A stretch of 64,000 nucleotides of DNA from Cryobacterium sp. PAMC25264 (lineage in GTDB: Bacteria; Actinomycetota; Actinomycetes; Actinomycetales; Microbacteriaceae), in NCBI RefSeq assembly GCF_019443325.1, contig NZ_CP080383.1, forward strand, positions 1,860,001 through 1,924,000. Reading direction: 5' to 3'. Both the position numbers and the translations under genes were made by a program. Under the pieces are notes generated by a model. That model made no database searches. It worked only from the letters and a program-made list of their open reading frames with translations, and had not been told where the DNA came from. Positions within the stretch are counted from its first letter, which is position 1; the number at the start of each line of letters is the position of its first letter. This document shows, piece by piece, positions 45,420 through 53,443 of this stretch.

Positions 45420-48400
45420 GACGTCGTCGCGCACCATCCGCTGTCCCACCACGGCCGAGACGCCGTCCTGCCGCATGGACACGCCGTACAGGGCGTCGGC
45501 GATCTCCATGGTGCGTTTCTGGTGGGTGATCACGATGAGCTGGCTGGTGCGCCGGAGGTCTTCGAAGATGGTCAGCAGGCGGCCCAGGTTGGCGTCGTCG
45601 AGCGCCGCCTCGACCTCGTCCATGATGTAGAACGGGCTCGGCCGCGCCTTGAAGATGGCGATCAGGAGCGCTACGGCCGCTAGAGACCGCTCCCCGCCGG
45701 AGAGCAGAGAGAGGCGCTCGATCTTCTTCCCGGCCGGTTTCACCGACACCTCGATACCCGTCGTGAGCATGTCGGACGGGTCGGTGAGCTGGATGCTGCC
45801 GCTGCCACCGGGGAACAGCACCGGGAACACCTCGGCGAACGCGGCCTGCGTGTCGTCGAACGCGCTGGAGAAGATGGTGCCCATCTTGTCGTCGATGTCG
45901 TCGATGATCGTGAGCAGATCGGTCCGGGTCCTGGTGAGGTCGGTGAGCTGTTCGGTCAGGAAGAGGTGCCTCTGTTCGAGGGCGGCGAATTCCTCGAGGG
46001 CGAGCGGGTTGATCCGGCCCAGCCGGGCGTACTTGCGTTCGGCCGCGGCGAGTCGTGACTGTTGTTCGTCGCGGTCGTACGGCGTACCCGGATCCGTCTC
46101 GGCGGCGCCCGGGGGCGCGTCGGCCCGGTCGGCCGCCGCGCCCGGCACCGGCTGGTCTGGACCGTACTCGGCAACCAGGACGTCTTCCACCAGGCCCAGC
46201 TCGTGTGCGGCCCGTTCGAGCAGGGCTGACAGTTGCAGCTTCTTCTCGTAGATCTGCAATTCGAGACCGTGGACGTTCTCGGTGATGGCCTGCAGGCGGG
46301 AGCGTAAGGAACTTTCGTCCCGGCGCAACGCGCCGAGTTCCTCGTTCTGGCTGGCGCGTTCGGCCTCAGCCGTACTGAGCAGCGTCCGGGCCTCGGCGAC
46401 GGACGCGTCTATGGACCCCAGGGCCCGGGGCAGCGCGTCGGCCACGGCCGAAGCCGCATCCACTTGCCGGCGCCGGAGAACCGCCCGCCGCGCGGCCGCG
46501 TCGGCCTCGGCCCGGTCGGTCTCGAGCTGGCGGGTGAGGGCGGCCACCCGGCCCTGGGCGCTCCGCACCCGTTCCCTGGCGGTGTCCACCTGCAGACGCG
46601 CCTCGATCTCACGTTCTTTGGCGGCATCCAGTTCGGCCGCGAGCGAATCCCGCGCGCTGACATCCAGGATGGGGCGGGGCTGGGAGCGCCGGGTCTCCAG
46701 CGCGGCCGCGCTGGTCGCCGCCGCGCTCTCCGCCTCGACCACGCCGGCCGCGGCCAGCTCCGCGGCGGCCGACAGCCGGTCGAGGTCGGCGGAGGCGGCA
46801 TCCACCTGCACGGTCAGCCGGACGCGTTGCGCGGCCGTGGCACTCTCGCGGGCATCCCGGTCGCGCACGAGGGCGGCCGCCGCCGTGGCTTGCGCCTGCG
46901 CGGCGGCGTGCAGTGCGCGCTGGTCGCCGAGGTCGCCGGAGACGATGGTGATCTCGCTGGTCACCTCGGCCAGGCGGCTCTGGGCGGTGTCGCGTTCGGT
47001 GACGAGCTCAAGCGTGCTCGGTGCCGCGCCGGTGCCGGCTCGCAGGGAGTGCGCGGTGAGCACGTCGCCGGCGCGGGTGATCAGCGTGACGGGTTCGTCG
47101 GCCAGGGCGTCCGCCGCGGCGACGGCGGCGTCCAGGTCGTCGACGATGAGGGTGCGGCCGAGCAGTCCGAGCACCCCGGGCGGCGCCTCGACCACGCTCG
47201 CGGCGGGCACCGTGCCCGGCAGACCCGGCAGGGCAGCCGGTGCGGCCGGACCTGCTCCGGTCAGCACGAACTCGACCCGGCCGAGGTGGTGGCGGTCGGA
47301 GTGTTCGACGGCCTGGATGGCCGCGGTGCGGTTCTCGGCGGCCACGGCGTCGGCGAGGGAGCCGAGAGCGGCGGCGATGGCACGTTCGAAGCCCGGCTGC
47401 ACACTCATCCGTTCGGCGACGAGGCCGCCGATGCCGGCGAGATCCGCCTCGAGGAGCGCGGAGGAGCCGTCCTTCTGGCCGAGGGCCAACGTGAGGGCGC
47501 CCCGGCGGGCTTCGAGGGCGTCTCGTTCCCGTTCGTGGCCGTGCAGTATGTCGCGAAGACGCTCGATCTCTGTTCCGGACTCGAGCATTTGGGCCTGGGC
47601 GCGTTCCACGATCTCATCGAGGTCTGCCGGGTCGATGCCGGCGGGCATTCCTTCGGGGACGTCGCCGGGGGCCTCGTGCAGCTCGGTCTCCTCCAGCTCG
47701 GCCAGCTGGGCTCGGGCGGCCGCAAGGCGCTCGCGCGCGGCCGTCAGGGCTCCCTGCCGGCGCAGCACTTCGCCGCGCACGGCGGCGACGCGCGACGCGG
47801 CCGTGTCGGCCTGTCCGGCCAGGTGAGAGACCTCTAGGTCGTGACGGGAGACGAGGGCCGCCTGCGCCGAGATCTCGTCATCGAGCGCGTCGAGGTCGCG
47901 TCGGAGGGCGGCCGTGACGGCCCGGGTCCTGGTCCAGGTGTCCTCGGCGACGATGATGCCGCGTTCGAGCCGCTCCACCTCGGCGGCGGCCTCGGCGACA
48001 CGCTGCGGGGTGACGCTCGAGGCCCGATCGGCCGGTTCGGCCTGGCTGCCGAGCAGGGCCAGGCGCTGGTTGGCCAGGGTGTAGAGGCCGCGCAGGCGCT
48101 CCTGGGCGGATTCGAGCGCGAACGCCGTGCGCCTTGCCACGTCGACGGCGTCACCCACCTGGGCCTCTTCCAGCCGGCGGATACGGGCCTGATTGTGGTC
48201 GAGCTGGTCCTGGATGACGATGCGCTCGGAGTGCCGCTCGCTCTCGGTGCGTCCGTGCGCGTCCAACGCCGTGCGCAGGGTGACCACGTCGTCGGCGAGC
48301 AGCCGCGCACGCGCATCACGCACAGTAGCGGCGATCTGCTGGGCTTCCCTGGCCACCTGGGCCTGCTGGCCGAGCGGCTTGAGTTGGCGCCGGATCTCCC

Positions 48401-48986
48401 CGGCGAGGTCGCTGAGCCTGGTGAGGTTGGTCTGCATGGCCTCGAGCTTGCGCACGGTCTTTTCCTTGCGGCGACGGTGCTTGAGGATTCCGGCGGCCTC
48501 CTCGATGAACCCGCGGCGCTCCTCGGGGCTCGCGCGCAGCACGGCATCCAACTGGCCCTGACCGACGATGACGTGCATCTCCCGGCCGAGGCCTGAGTCG
48601 CTGAGCAGCTCCTGCACGTCGAGGAGGCGGCAGGTGCGGCCGTTGATGGCGTACTCGCTGCCGCCGTTGCGGAAGAGGGTGCGCGAAATGGTCACCTCGG
48701 CGTATTCGATGGGCAGGGCGCCGTCGCTGTTGTCGATCGAGAGGGTGACTTCTGCGCGCCCGAGTGGCCCGCGGGTGGAGGTTCCGGCGAAGATGACGTC
48801 TTCCATCTTGCCGCCGCGGAGGGTCTTCACGCCTTGTTCGCCCATGACCCAGGCCAGGGCGTCGACCACATTGGACTTGCCTGAGCCGTTCGGGCCCACC
48901 ACACAGGTGACGCCAGGTTCGAAGGCGAAGGTGGTGGGTTGAGCGAACGACTTGAAGCCCTTGAGGGTGAGACTCTTCAGGTACAA
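45405..48986 (-). CDS. smc: Chromosome segregation protein SMC
   Basis: Condenses and organises the chromosome with ScpA and ScpB. The 1193-residue protein starts (L)YLKSLTLKGFKSFAQPT, has Walker A GPNGSGKSN at 31-39, long coiled coils on each side of a hinge (about 500-650), and a C-terminal signature LSLLSGGERSLAAVALLIAIF with Walker B FYIMDEVEAALDD. The TTG at 48986 is chosen because it gives the invariant YLKSLTLKGFKSF N-terminus and has AAGGGA eight bases upstream; the ATG 20 codons earlier yields a non-conserved extension. Confidence 0.95.
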   Translation of the reverse strand: MYLKSLTLKGFKSFAQPTTFAFEPGVTCVVGPNGSGKSNVVDALAWVMGEQGVKTLRGGKMEDVIFAGTSTRGPLGRAEVTLSIDNSDGALPIEYAEVTISRTLFRNGGSEYAINGRTCRLLDVQELLSDSGLGREMHVIVGQGQLDAVLRASPEERRGFIEEAAGILKHRRRKEKTVRKLEAMQTNLTRLSDLAGEIRRQLKPLGQQAQVAREAQQIAATVRDARARLLADDVVTLRTALDAHGRTESERHSERIVIQDQLDHNQARIRRLEEAQVGDAVDVARRTAFALESAQERLRGLYTLANQRLALLGSQAEPADRASSVTPQRVAEAAAEVERLERGIIVAEDTWTRTRAVTAALRRDLDALDDEISAQAALVSRHDLEVSHLAGQADTAASRVAAVRGEVLRRQGALTAARERLAAARAQLAELEETELHEAPGDVPEGMPAGIDPADLDEIVERAQAQMLESGTEIERLRDILHGHERERDALEARRGALTLALGQKDGSSALLEADLAGIGGLVAERMSVQPGFERAIAAALGSLADAVAAENRTAAIQAVEHSDRHHLGRVEFVLTGAGPAAPAALPGLPGTVPAASVVEAPPGVLGLLGRTLIVDDLDAAVAAADALADEPVTLITRAGDVLTAHSLRAGTGAAPSTLELVTERDTAQSRLAEVTSEITIVSGDLGDQRALHAAAQAQATAAAALVRDRDARESATAAQRVRLTVQVDAASADLDRLSAAAELAAAGVVEAESAAATSAAALETRRSQPRPILDVSARDSLAAELDAAKEREIEARLQVDTARERVRSAQGRVAALTRQLETDRAEADAAARRAVLRRRQVDAASAVADALPRALGSIDASVAEARTLLSTAEAERASQNEELGALRRDESSLRSRLQAITENVHGLELQIYEKKLQLSALLERAAHELGLVEDVLVAEYGPDQPVPGAAADRADAPPGAAETDPGTPYDRDEQQSRLAAAERKYARLGRINPLALEEFAALEQRHLFLTEQLTDLTRTRTDLLTIIDDIDDKMGTIFSSAFDDTQAAFAEVFPVLFPGGSGSIQLTDPSDMLTTGIEVSVKPAGKKIERLSLLSGGERSLAAVALLIAIFKARPSPFYIMDEVEAALDDANLGRLLTIFEDLRRTSQLIVITHQKRTMEIADALYGVSMRQDGVSAVVGQRMVRDDVEQAS

Positions 48987-49105
48987 CGCGCCCGTCCCTT
49001 CTCTCCTCGACCGACTGGCGGCCGTCACGGCCGGCCCTGACGGCATCGGTCAGTCCACGGTACCGGATTGCCGGTCGTTTACTGGGAACGGCCCGCTCGG
49101 CGGCT

Positions 49106-49591
49106 CTACTTCGGCTGCTCTGTTCGGGTCGGCGGCCGGTGCTCCGGATCGCGTGCCCGGTTGACCGCGTTGATGAGGTAGGAACACCTGCCCGCGAGCC
49201 GGAACTTCGTGTCCAGCGAAACCGTCCGCGGGTCACGCAGGGCGCTCGCCAGATCATCGATGGCGAGTCCGGTCAGCCGGGCAATGTTCGCGAGGGTGAG
49301 CCGGCACTCCACCGTGAGCGATTCGATAGTCGCCCGGAGCCGCTCGTCATCGCCGATCGGCAACCCGACCGTGAGCTGCGCCGCGAGAACAGACAGTCTG
49401 GTGCTCTCGTCGGTCGAGAGCACCAGCCGTTCGCTCGTGAGCCCGAGGACCCGCGGCCGTGCGTCGTCGAGGAACGACCGCAGCTTCTCCGCCGAGATAC
49501 CCGTGATGGCCTCCAGCGCGTCTTCGGAGACCTGGCCGGCGGCGATGATCCGTCTGAGCTCGGCGCCAGTGTCGTAAATCTCCGGATTCAT
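49106..49591 (-). CDS. Conserved protein with predicted helix-turn-helix segments
   Basis: A 161-residue, largely helical protein of unknown function. Two stretches look like DNA-binding helix-turn-helix units: QVSEDALEAITGISAEKLRSFL (about 20-41) and LTLANIARLTGLAIDDLASALRDP (about 98-121). The C-terminus is basic. It lies upstream of smc on the same strand, 119 bases before it, and divergent from a GNAT gene. A regulatory role is inferred only. Confidence 0.65.
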   Translation of the reverse strand: MNPEIYDTGAELRRIIAAGQVSEDALEAITGISAEKLRSFLDDARPRVLGLTSERLVLSTDESTRLSVLAAQLTVGLPIGDDERLRATIESLTVECRLTLANIARLTGLAIDDLASALRDPRTVSLDTKFRLAGRCSYLINAVNRARDPEHRPPTRTEQPK

Positions 49592-49745
49592 GGCTGGCCT
49601 TCCTTGTCACACCGTAGTTTCATCGCACCGTGGCGACGACCACAGGCTAGCTCCCAGGTCACCCCGCGCGCGTTCGGTGGCAGGGCGGAAGAAGGATCGC
49701 CCGGGCCCCTGTCGCCCGGGCCGGCCACCGCCTCGGCTCGGCCAA

Positions 49746-50831
49746 ATGGGGACCACGGCATTCACCATCGACGAACTGACGATTCCATCGGAGAACTCCG
49801 GGCCGGGCTGGGATGATTTCGCCGCAGCCATCGAGGTGCGCAACAGGGTCGAGGCCCACGCGTACGGAACGGTCGTGTTGAACCAGACGGCCGAGGAGCT
49901 CTGGCCAGCCTGGCTCACGCCAGAGCACTCCCCCAGGCGGCTCTTCGTCGCCCGGGCCGGCGGCCAGATCGTGGGCCGGGGCGTGTACGAGACTCTCGCC
50001 GATGCGGAGTCGGAATTCGCGTGGTTGACGGTGGGGGTGCTGCCGGAGCACCGCACCCACGGCATCGGGACTGCCCTGACCGCACGACTCGACGCCCTGG
50101 CGGACGCCGCCGGACGCAGCATCCGTATCGTCTACGCCATGTCACCGGAGGGTCCTGGGCCCCGGCTGGCATCCCCGACAGGGTTCGGCTCGGTGCCGAC
50201 CGGCAACGCCGAGGTGCGTTTCCTACTCCGGCACGGGTACACCCTCGAGCAGGTCGAGCGCGGCAGCGCGCTGGCGCTTCCGGTGGACCCGCGCCTGCTG
50301 GACCGGCACCTCAACGAGGCCAAGGCCCGCGCCGGCGGTGACTACGTGGTGCTGACCTGGACCGGCCGTACGCCCGAGCGCTGGCTCGACGACCTGGCCC
50401 GGCTGTACACGCGGATGTCGACGGATGCGCCCAGCGCCGGCCTGGAGGAGCCCGAGGACGTCTGGACCGTCGAGCGACTCCGGAGCGAGCAGGATGCCGC
50501 GGCCGGAGGACCGCGCGCCACACTCGTGGCCGCTGCCCTGCACCGCCCCAGCGGCCGGCTGGCCGGATTCACCGAGTTGTCCGTTCCCGGCCACCCGCGC
50601 CGGGCCGTCGAGCAGGAGGACACCCTCGTGCTCAGCGAACATCGGGGGCACCGGCTGGGGATGCTGCTCAAGGCGGCCAATCTGAGGCAGCTGGTGCTGA
50701 CGCATCCTGAGCAGACGATGGTGACCACATTCAACGCCGAGGAGAACCGGTACATGCTGAACGTGAACGAGGCGCTTGGCTTCGTGCCGCTGGGGTACGA
50801 GGGCGCCTGGCGCCGGGTCAGCGCAGCCTGA
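49746..50831 (+). CDS. Protein with two GNAT acetyltransferase domains
   Basis: A 361-residue cytosolic protein with two tandem GNAT folds. The first carries the acetyl-CoA loop LTVGVLPEHRTHGIGTALTARLDALA (about 95-120); the second carries TLVLSEHRGHRLGMLLKAANLRQL (about 296-319) and the NAEENRYMLNVNEALGFVPLGYEGAW C-terminus seen in mycothiol-synthase-like proteins. MshD itself has two GNAT domains, but the overall motifs here are not clearly MshD. ATG at 49746 was chosen as the first start before the conserved region. Convergent with mutM, one base apart. Confidence 0.85.
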   Translation: MGTTAFTIDELTIPSENSGPGWDDFAAAIEVRNRVEAHAYGTVVLNQTAEELWPAWLTPEHSPRRLFVARAGGQIVGRGVYETLADAESEFAWLTVGVLPEHRTHGIGTALTARLDALADAAGRSIRIVYAMSPEGPGPRLASPTGFGSVPTGNAEVRFLLRHGYTLEQVERGSALALPVDPRLLDRHLNEAKARAGGDYVVLTWTGRTPERWLDDLARLYTRMSTDAPSAGLEEPEDVWTVERLRSEQDAAAGGPRATLVAAALHRPSGRLAGFTELSVPGHPRRAVEQEDTLVLSEHRGHRLGMLLKAANLRQLVLTHPEQTMVTTFNAEENRYMLNVNEALGFVPLGYEGAWRRVSAA

Positions 50832-50832
50832 G

Positions 50833-51789
50833 TCAGCGCAGCCGCTGGCAGCGCGGACAGTAGTGCGACGACCGGTTCATGAACCGTGCGCGCACAAGTT
50901 CGGTTCCGCAGCGCGGGCACGGCCGACCGTGCTGTCCGTAAGCGTTGAGGCTGTGTGAGAAATAGCCGGACTGCCCGTTGACGTTCACGTACTGGGCGTC
51001 GAAACTCGTGCCGCCTTCGGCCAGGGCGCGCAGCAGGATGGCGCGCACCGCCGCGAGCAGCCGTCGGGCCGTGGCCGTGGACAACGATGAGGCCGGCTGG
51101 TCGAAGTGAACCCGGGCCTCGTACAGGGCCTCGTCGGCGTAGATGTTACCGATGCCGCTGGCCACCTGCTGGTCGAGCAGCACCCTCTTGATGCCCGAGC
51201 GGGTGCGTGCAAGCGAGCGGTAGAACTCCGGCGCCGAGAAGGCAGGATCGAGGGGATCGCGGCCGATGTGTGCCACCTGGCTCGGGATCTGGGCTTCCCA
51301 GGCGGCGGGAACCCGTTCGCCGTCCAGGGGCCGTCCAGGGGCCAGCCCGGGTCCGGAGTAGCCGGCCGGCCGCCGGTCATCGGTGGGTAGGACGGTGTCC
51401 ACGGCCATGCTGCCGAAGATGCGCTGATCCACGAAGTGCAGCGCCAGTTCGCCGTGCACCGGGTGCTCGAGGGCCAGACGGATGCGCAGCAGCTTCTCCG
51501 GGGTTTCGCCCGGGGTGCGCAGCAACACCTGTCCGCTCATGCCGAGGTGCGCCACGAGGGCACGGTCGGATCCGCCGGCGCGCTCGGCGAGCGGGAACCA
51601 GAGGAACTTTCCCCGGCGCACCGCGGCGAGGAGCCTGGACCCGGTCAGCAGCGCCTCGAACTCGCCCAGTGAGCGGTCGTGCCGGCGCAGGGAGCGGTCG
51701 TCGAAGACCTCGACGCCCGTCACGGTGGCGCCGGAGACGGCCGGCTCGAGTCCGGCGCGGACGACCTCGACCTCGGGCAGTTCAGGCAT
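50833..51789 (-). CDS. mutM: Formamidopyrimidine-DNA glycosylase MutM (Fpg)
   Basis: Excises 8-oxoguanine and other oxidised bases. The 318-residue enzyme starts MPELPEVEVVRAGL, with the N-terminal proline as Schiff-base nucleophile and Glu3 next to it, and has the helix-two-turn-helix and the C-terminal zinc finger CPRCGTELVRARF...HYCPRCQR. It lies 46 bases downstream of rnc, as in many actinobacteria. Confidence 0.96.
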   Translation of the reverse strand: MPELPEVEVVRAGLEPAVSGATVTGVEVFDDRSLRRHDRSLGEFEALLTGSRLLAAVRRGKFLWFPLAERAGGSDRALVAHLGMSGQVLLRTPGETPEKLLRIRLALEHPVHGELALHFVDQRIFGSMAVDTVLPTDDRRPAGYSGPGLAPGRPLDGERVPAAWEAQIPSQVAHIGRDPLDPAFSAPEFYRSLARTRSGIKRVLLDQQVASGIGNIYADEALYEARVHFDQPASSLSTATARRLLAAVRAILLRALAEGGTSFDAQYVNVNGQSGYFSHSLNAYGQHGRPCPRCGTELVRARFMNRSSHYCPRCQRLR

Positions 51790-51835
51790 GGGTCACCGGT
51801 CGCCGTTCAGCGCCATCCAGAAGCATCCGGCTGGC

Positions 51836-52633
51836 TCAGCCTCGGGCGCGCAGCTGAGTCCAGGCCTCGAGGGCCGCGGCCATCTCGGCGTGCTTCTTGC
51901 TGGTCCCGGTTCCGGTGGCGCTCACCCTGGTGCCGACGGACACCGTGGCCACGAAGACCTTGGAGTGGTCGGGCCCGCTCTCGGCGACGGCGTAGACCGG
52001 CACGCCGGCGTTCAGCCGGGCGGCGGCTTCCTGCAGGCTGGTCTTCGGGTCCATCGACACGCCGAAGTGTCCCGGGTCGGCGAGCAGCGGCTGCACGAGC
52101 CGTAGGACGAACTCGGTCGCGCGGTCCCCGCCCGAGTCGAGGTAGACCGCCCCGATGAGGGCCTCGACGGTGTCAGCCAGGATGGACGATTTCTCGCGTC
52201 CTCCGGTGAGGGTCTCCCCACGCCCCAGGCGCACAAAAGCGCCGAGGCCGAGGCCTCGGGCAATCCCCGCGAGAGCGGCGCTGGACACCAGGCTGGCCCG
52301 GCGCTTGGCGAGGTCGCCCTCGCTGAGCTCGGGGTAGCTGCGGTACAACATCACCGTCACGGCCTGGCCCAAAATCGAATCGCCCAGGAACTCCAGGCGC
52401 TCATTGGTGGGCAGCCCACCGTTCTCGTACGCGTACGAACGGTGCGTCAGGGCGAGCTCGAGTAGGCCGGGATCGATCTGCAGGCCGAGGATCTCCTGCA
52501 GAGCCGACATAGACACGGCGTCGGTCGACCCCGCCGTTCCCGCGGTCACCGCTTCGGCCCGCACAGCAGAAACTCCCGCAGCGCGGGCTGCGGGAGATTC
52601 GGCGTGACGGGAACCGGCGTCAGACTTCGACAC
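51836..52633 (-). CDS. rnc: Ribonuclease III
   Basis: Processes rRNA precursors and double-stranded RNA. The endonuclease domain has the signature ERLEFLGDSILG with the catalytic acids, ADTVEALIGAVYLDSG, and the C-terminal dsRBD KTSLQEAAARLNAGVPVYAVAESG. The frame begins with GTG at 52633 (265 residues) and a low-complexity Ala/Ser-rich region of about 40 residues; the ATG at 52510 (MSALQEILGLQID) would give a more typical 224 residues. Neither start has a strong ribosome site. It follows rpmF. Confidence 0.94.
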   Translation of the reverse strand: MSKSDAGSRHAESPAARAAGVSAVRAEAVTAGTAGSTDAVSMSALQEILGLQIDPGLLELALTHRSYAYENGGLPTNERLEFLGDSILGQAVTVMLYRSYPELSEGDLAKRRASLVSSAALAGIARGLGLGAFVRLGRGETLTGGREKSSILADTVEALIGAVYLDSGGDRATEFVLRLVQPLLADPGHFGVSMDPKTSLQEAAARLNAGVPVYAVAESGPDHSKVFVATVSVGTRVSATGTGTSKKHAEMAAALEAWTQLRARG

Positions 52634-52653
52634 GGCAGTGCACCATCCTCTGA

Positions 52654-52857
52654 CTAAACGTCAGCGACCTTGCGGCCCTTGTATTCCATGAACAGTGCGG
52701 TGCCGGCGGCATCCGTGACGACCTTCGCGCGGTGCGGGAGGCTGTAGACGACCTTGCCGTTCTCCATGGTCTTCACCAGGGTGGGGGCTTCGGCCTTCCA
52801 GCAGGAACGGCGTGAGCGGGTGTTGGAGCGTGATTGCTTGCGCTTCGGGACTGCCAT
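52654..52857 (-). CDS. rpmF: 50S ribosomal protein L32
   Basis: Large-subunit protein of 67 residues, [26 protein letters not shown] and ending [10 protein letters not shown]. Only one cysteine is present, so it is the zinc-independent type. Two bases after the DUF177 stop, the conserved pairing. Confidence 0.97.
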   Translation of the reverse strand: MAVPKRKQSRSNTRSRRSCWKAEAPTLVKTMENGKVVYSLPHRAKVVTDAAGTALFMEYKGRKVADV

Positions 52858-52859
52858 GA

Positions 52860-53432
52860 CTACTTCTCTTCTCTATCCGGTACAGCACGGATGTCTTCAT
52901 CCGTGCTGATGCTTTCGGAAGCTTGGAATTCCAATAGTGCGGACCAGCGGGGATCCTGCACGTCACTCGGTTCAAGTTCAGGGGAAGTGGCACGCCGTTC
53001 CCCGGTCTCTGGGTCGAGACCTGGGCAATCCCGCCGGCAAACCGGCTGGAACGGCAGTGACAACACCACTGCATCCCTGATTAGTGGTTCAAGATCCACG
53101 TGGTCATCTTGAACCGCACACTCATAAGCTTCGTCTAGATCGTACGCGAAAAGCTCGACAAAATGAACTCGGACAGGCAATTCGATGTCAATCAGGCATC
53201 TTCCGCACTCTCCGGCGGCTTTTCCGGTCACATCGGCGGTCACCAGGATGCCTTCGTGGATGCATTCGAGGCGCAGCTCGGCGTGCAGGGTGGAGCCGGC
53301 CTTGACGGCCACTAGCGCTTCGCCGAGGTCGTTGGGCACAAGGATGTCGATGTCGCGCTCGTAGAGCGTTCCCGGGCGGTTGATGATGTCACGTACGTCA
53401 ACCTTGTACGGGGTCTTCTTGAACTTGTTCAC
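52860..53432 (-). CDS. DUF177 (YceD-like) protein
   Basis: A 190-residue protein upstream of rpmF, the standard place of the YceD/DUF177 family, which has been linked to 23S rRNA accumulation. Cysteine pairs GECGRCL and CRRDCPG suggest a metal site. The C-terminus is acidic and disordered-looking. Start [17 protein letters not shown]. Confidence 0.92.
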   Translation of the reverse strand: MNKFKKTPYKVDVRDIINRPGTLYERDIDILVPNDLGEALVAVKAGSTLHAELRLECIHEGILVTADVTGKAAGECGRCLIDIELPVRVHFVELFAYDLDEAYECAVQDDHVDLEPLIRDAVVLSLPFQPVCRRDCPGLDPETGERRATSPELEPSDVQDPRWSALLEFQASESISTDEDIRAVPDREEK

Positions 53433-53443
53433 AAGGGAAAATT

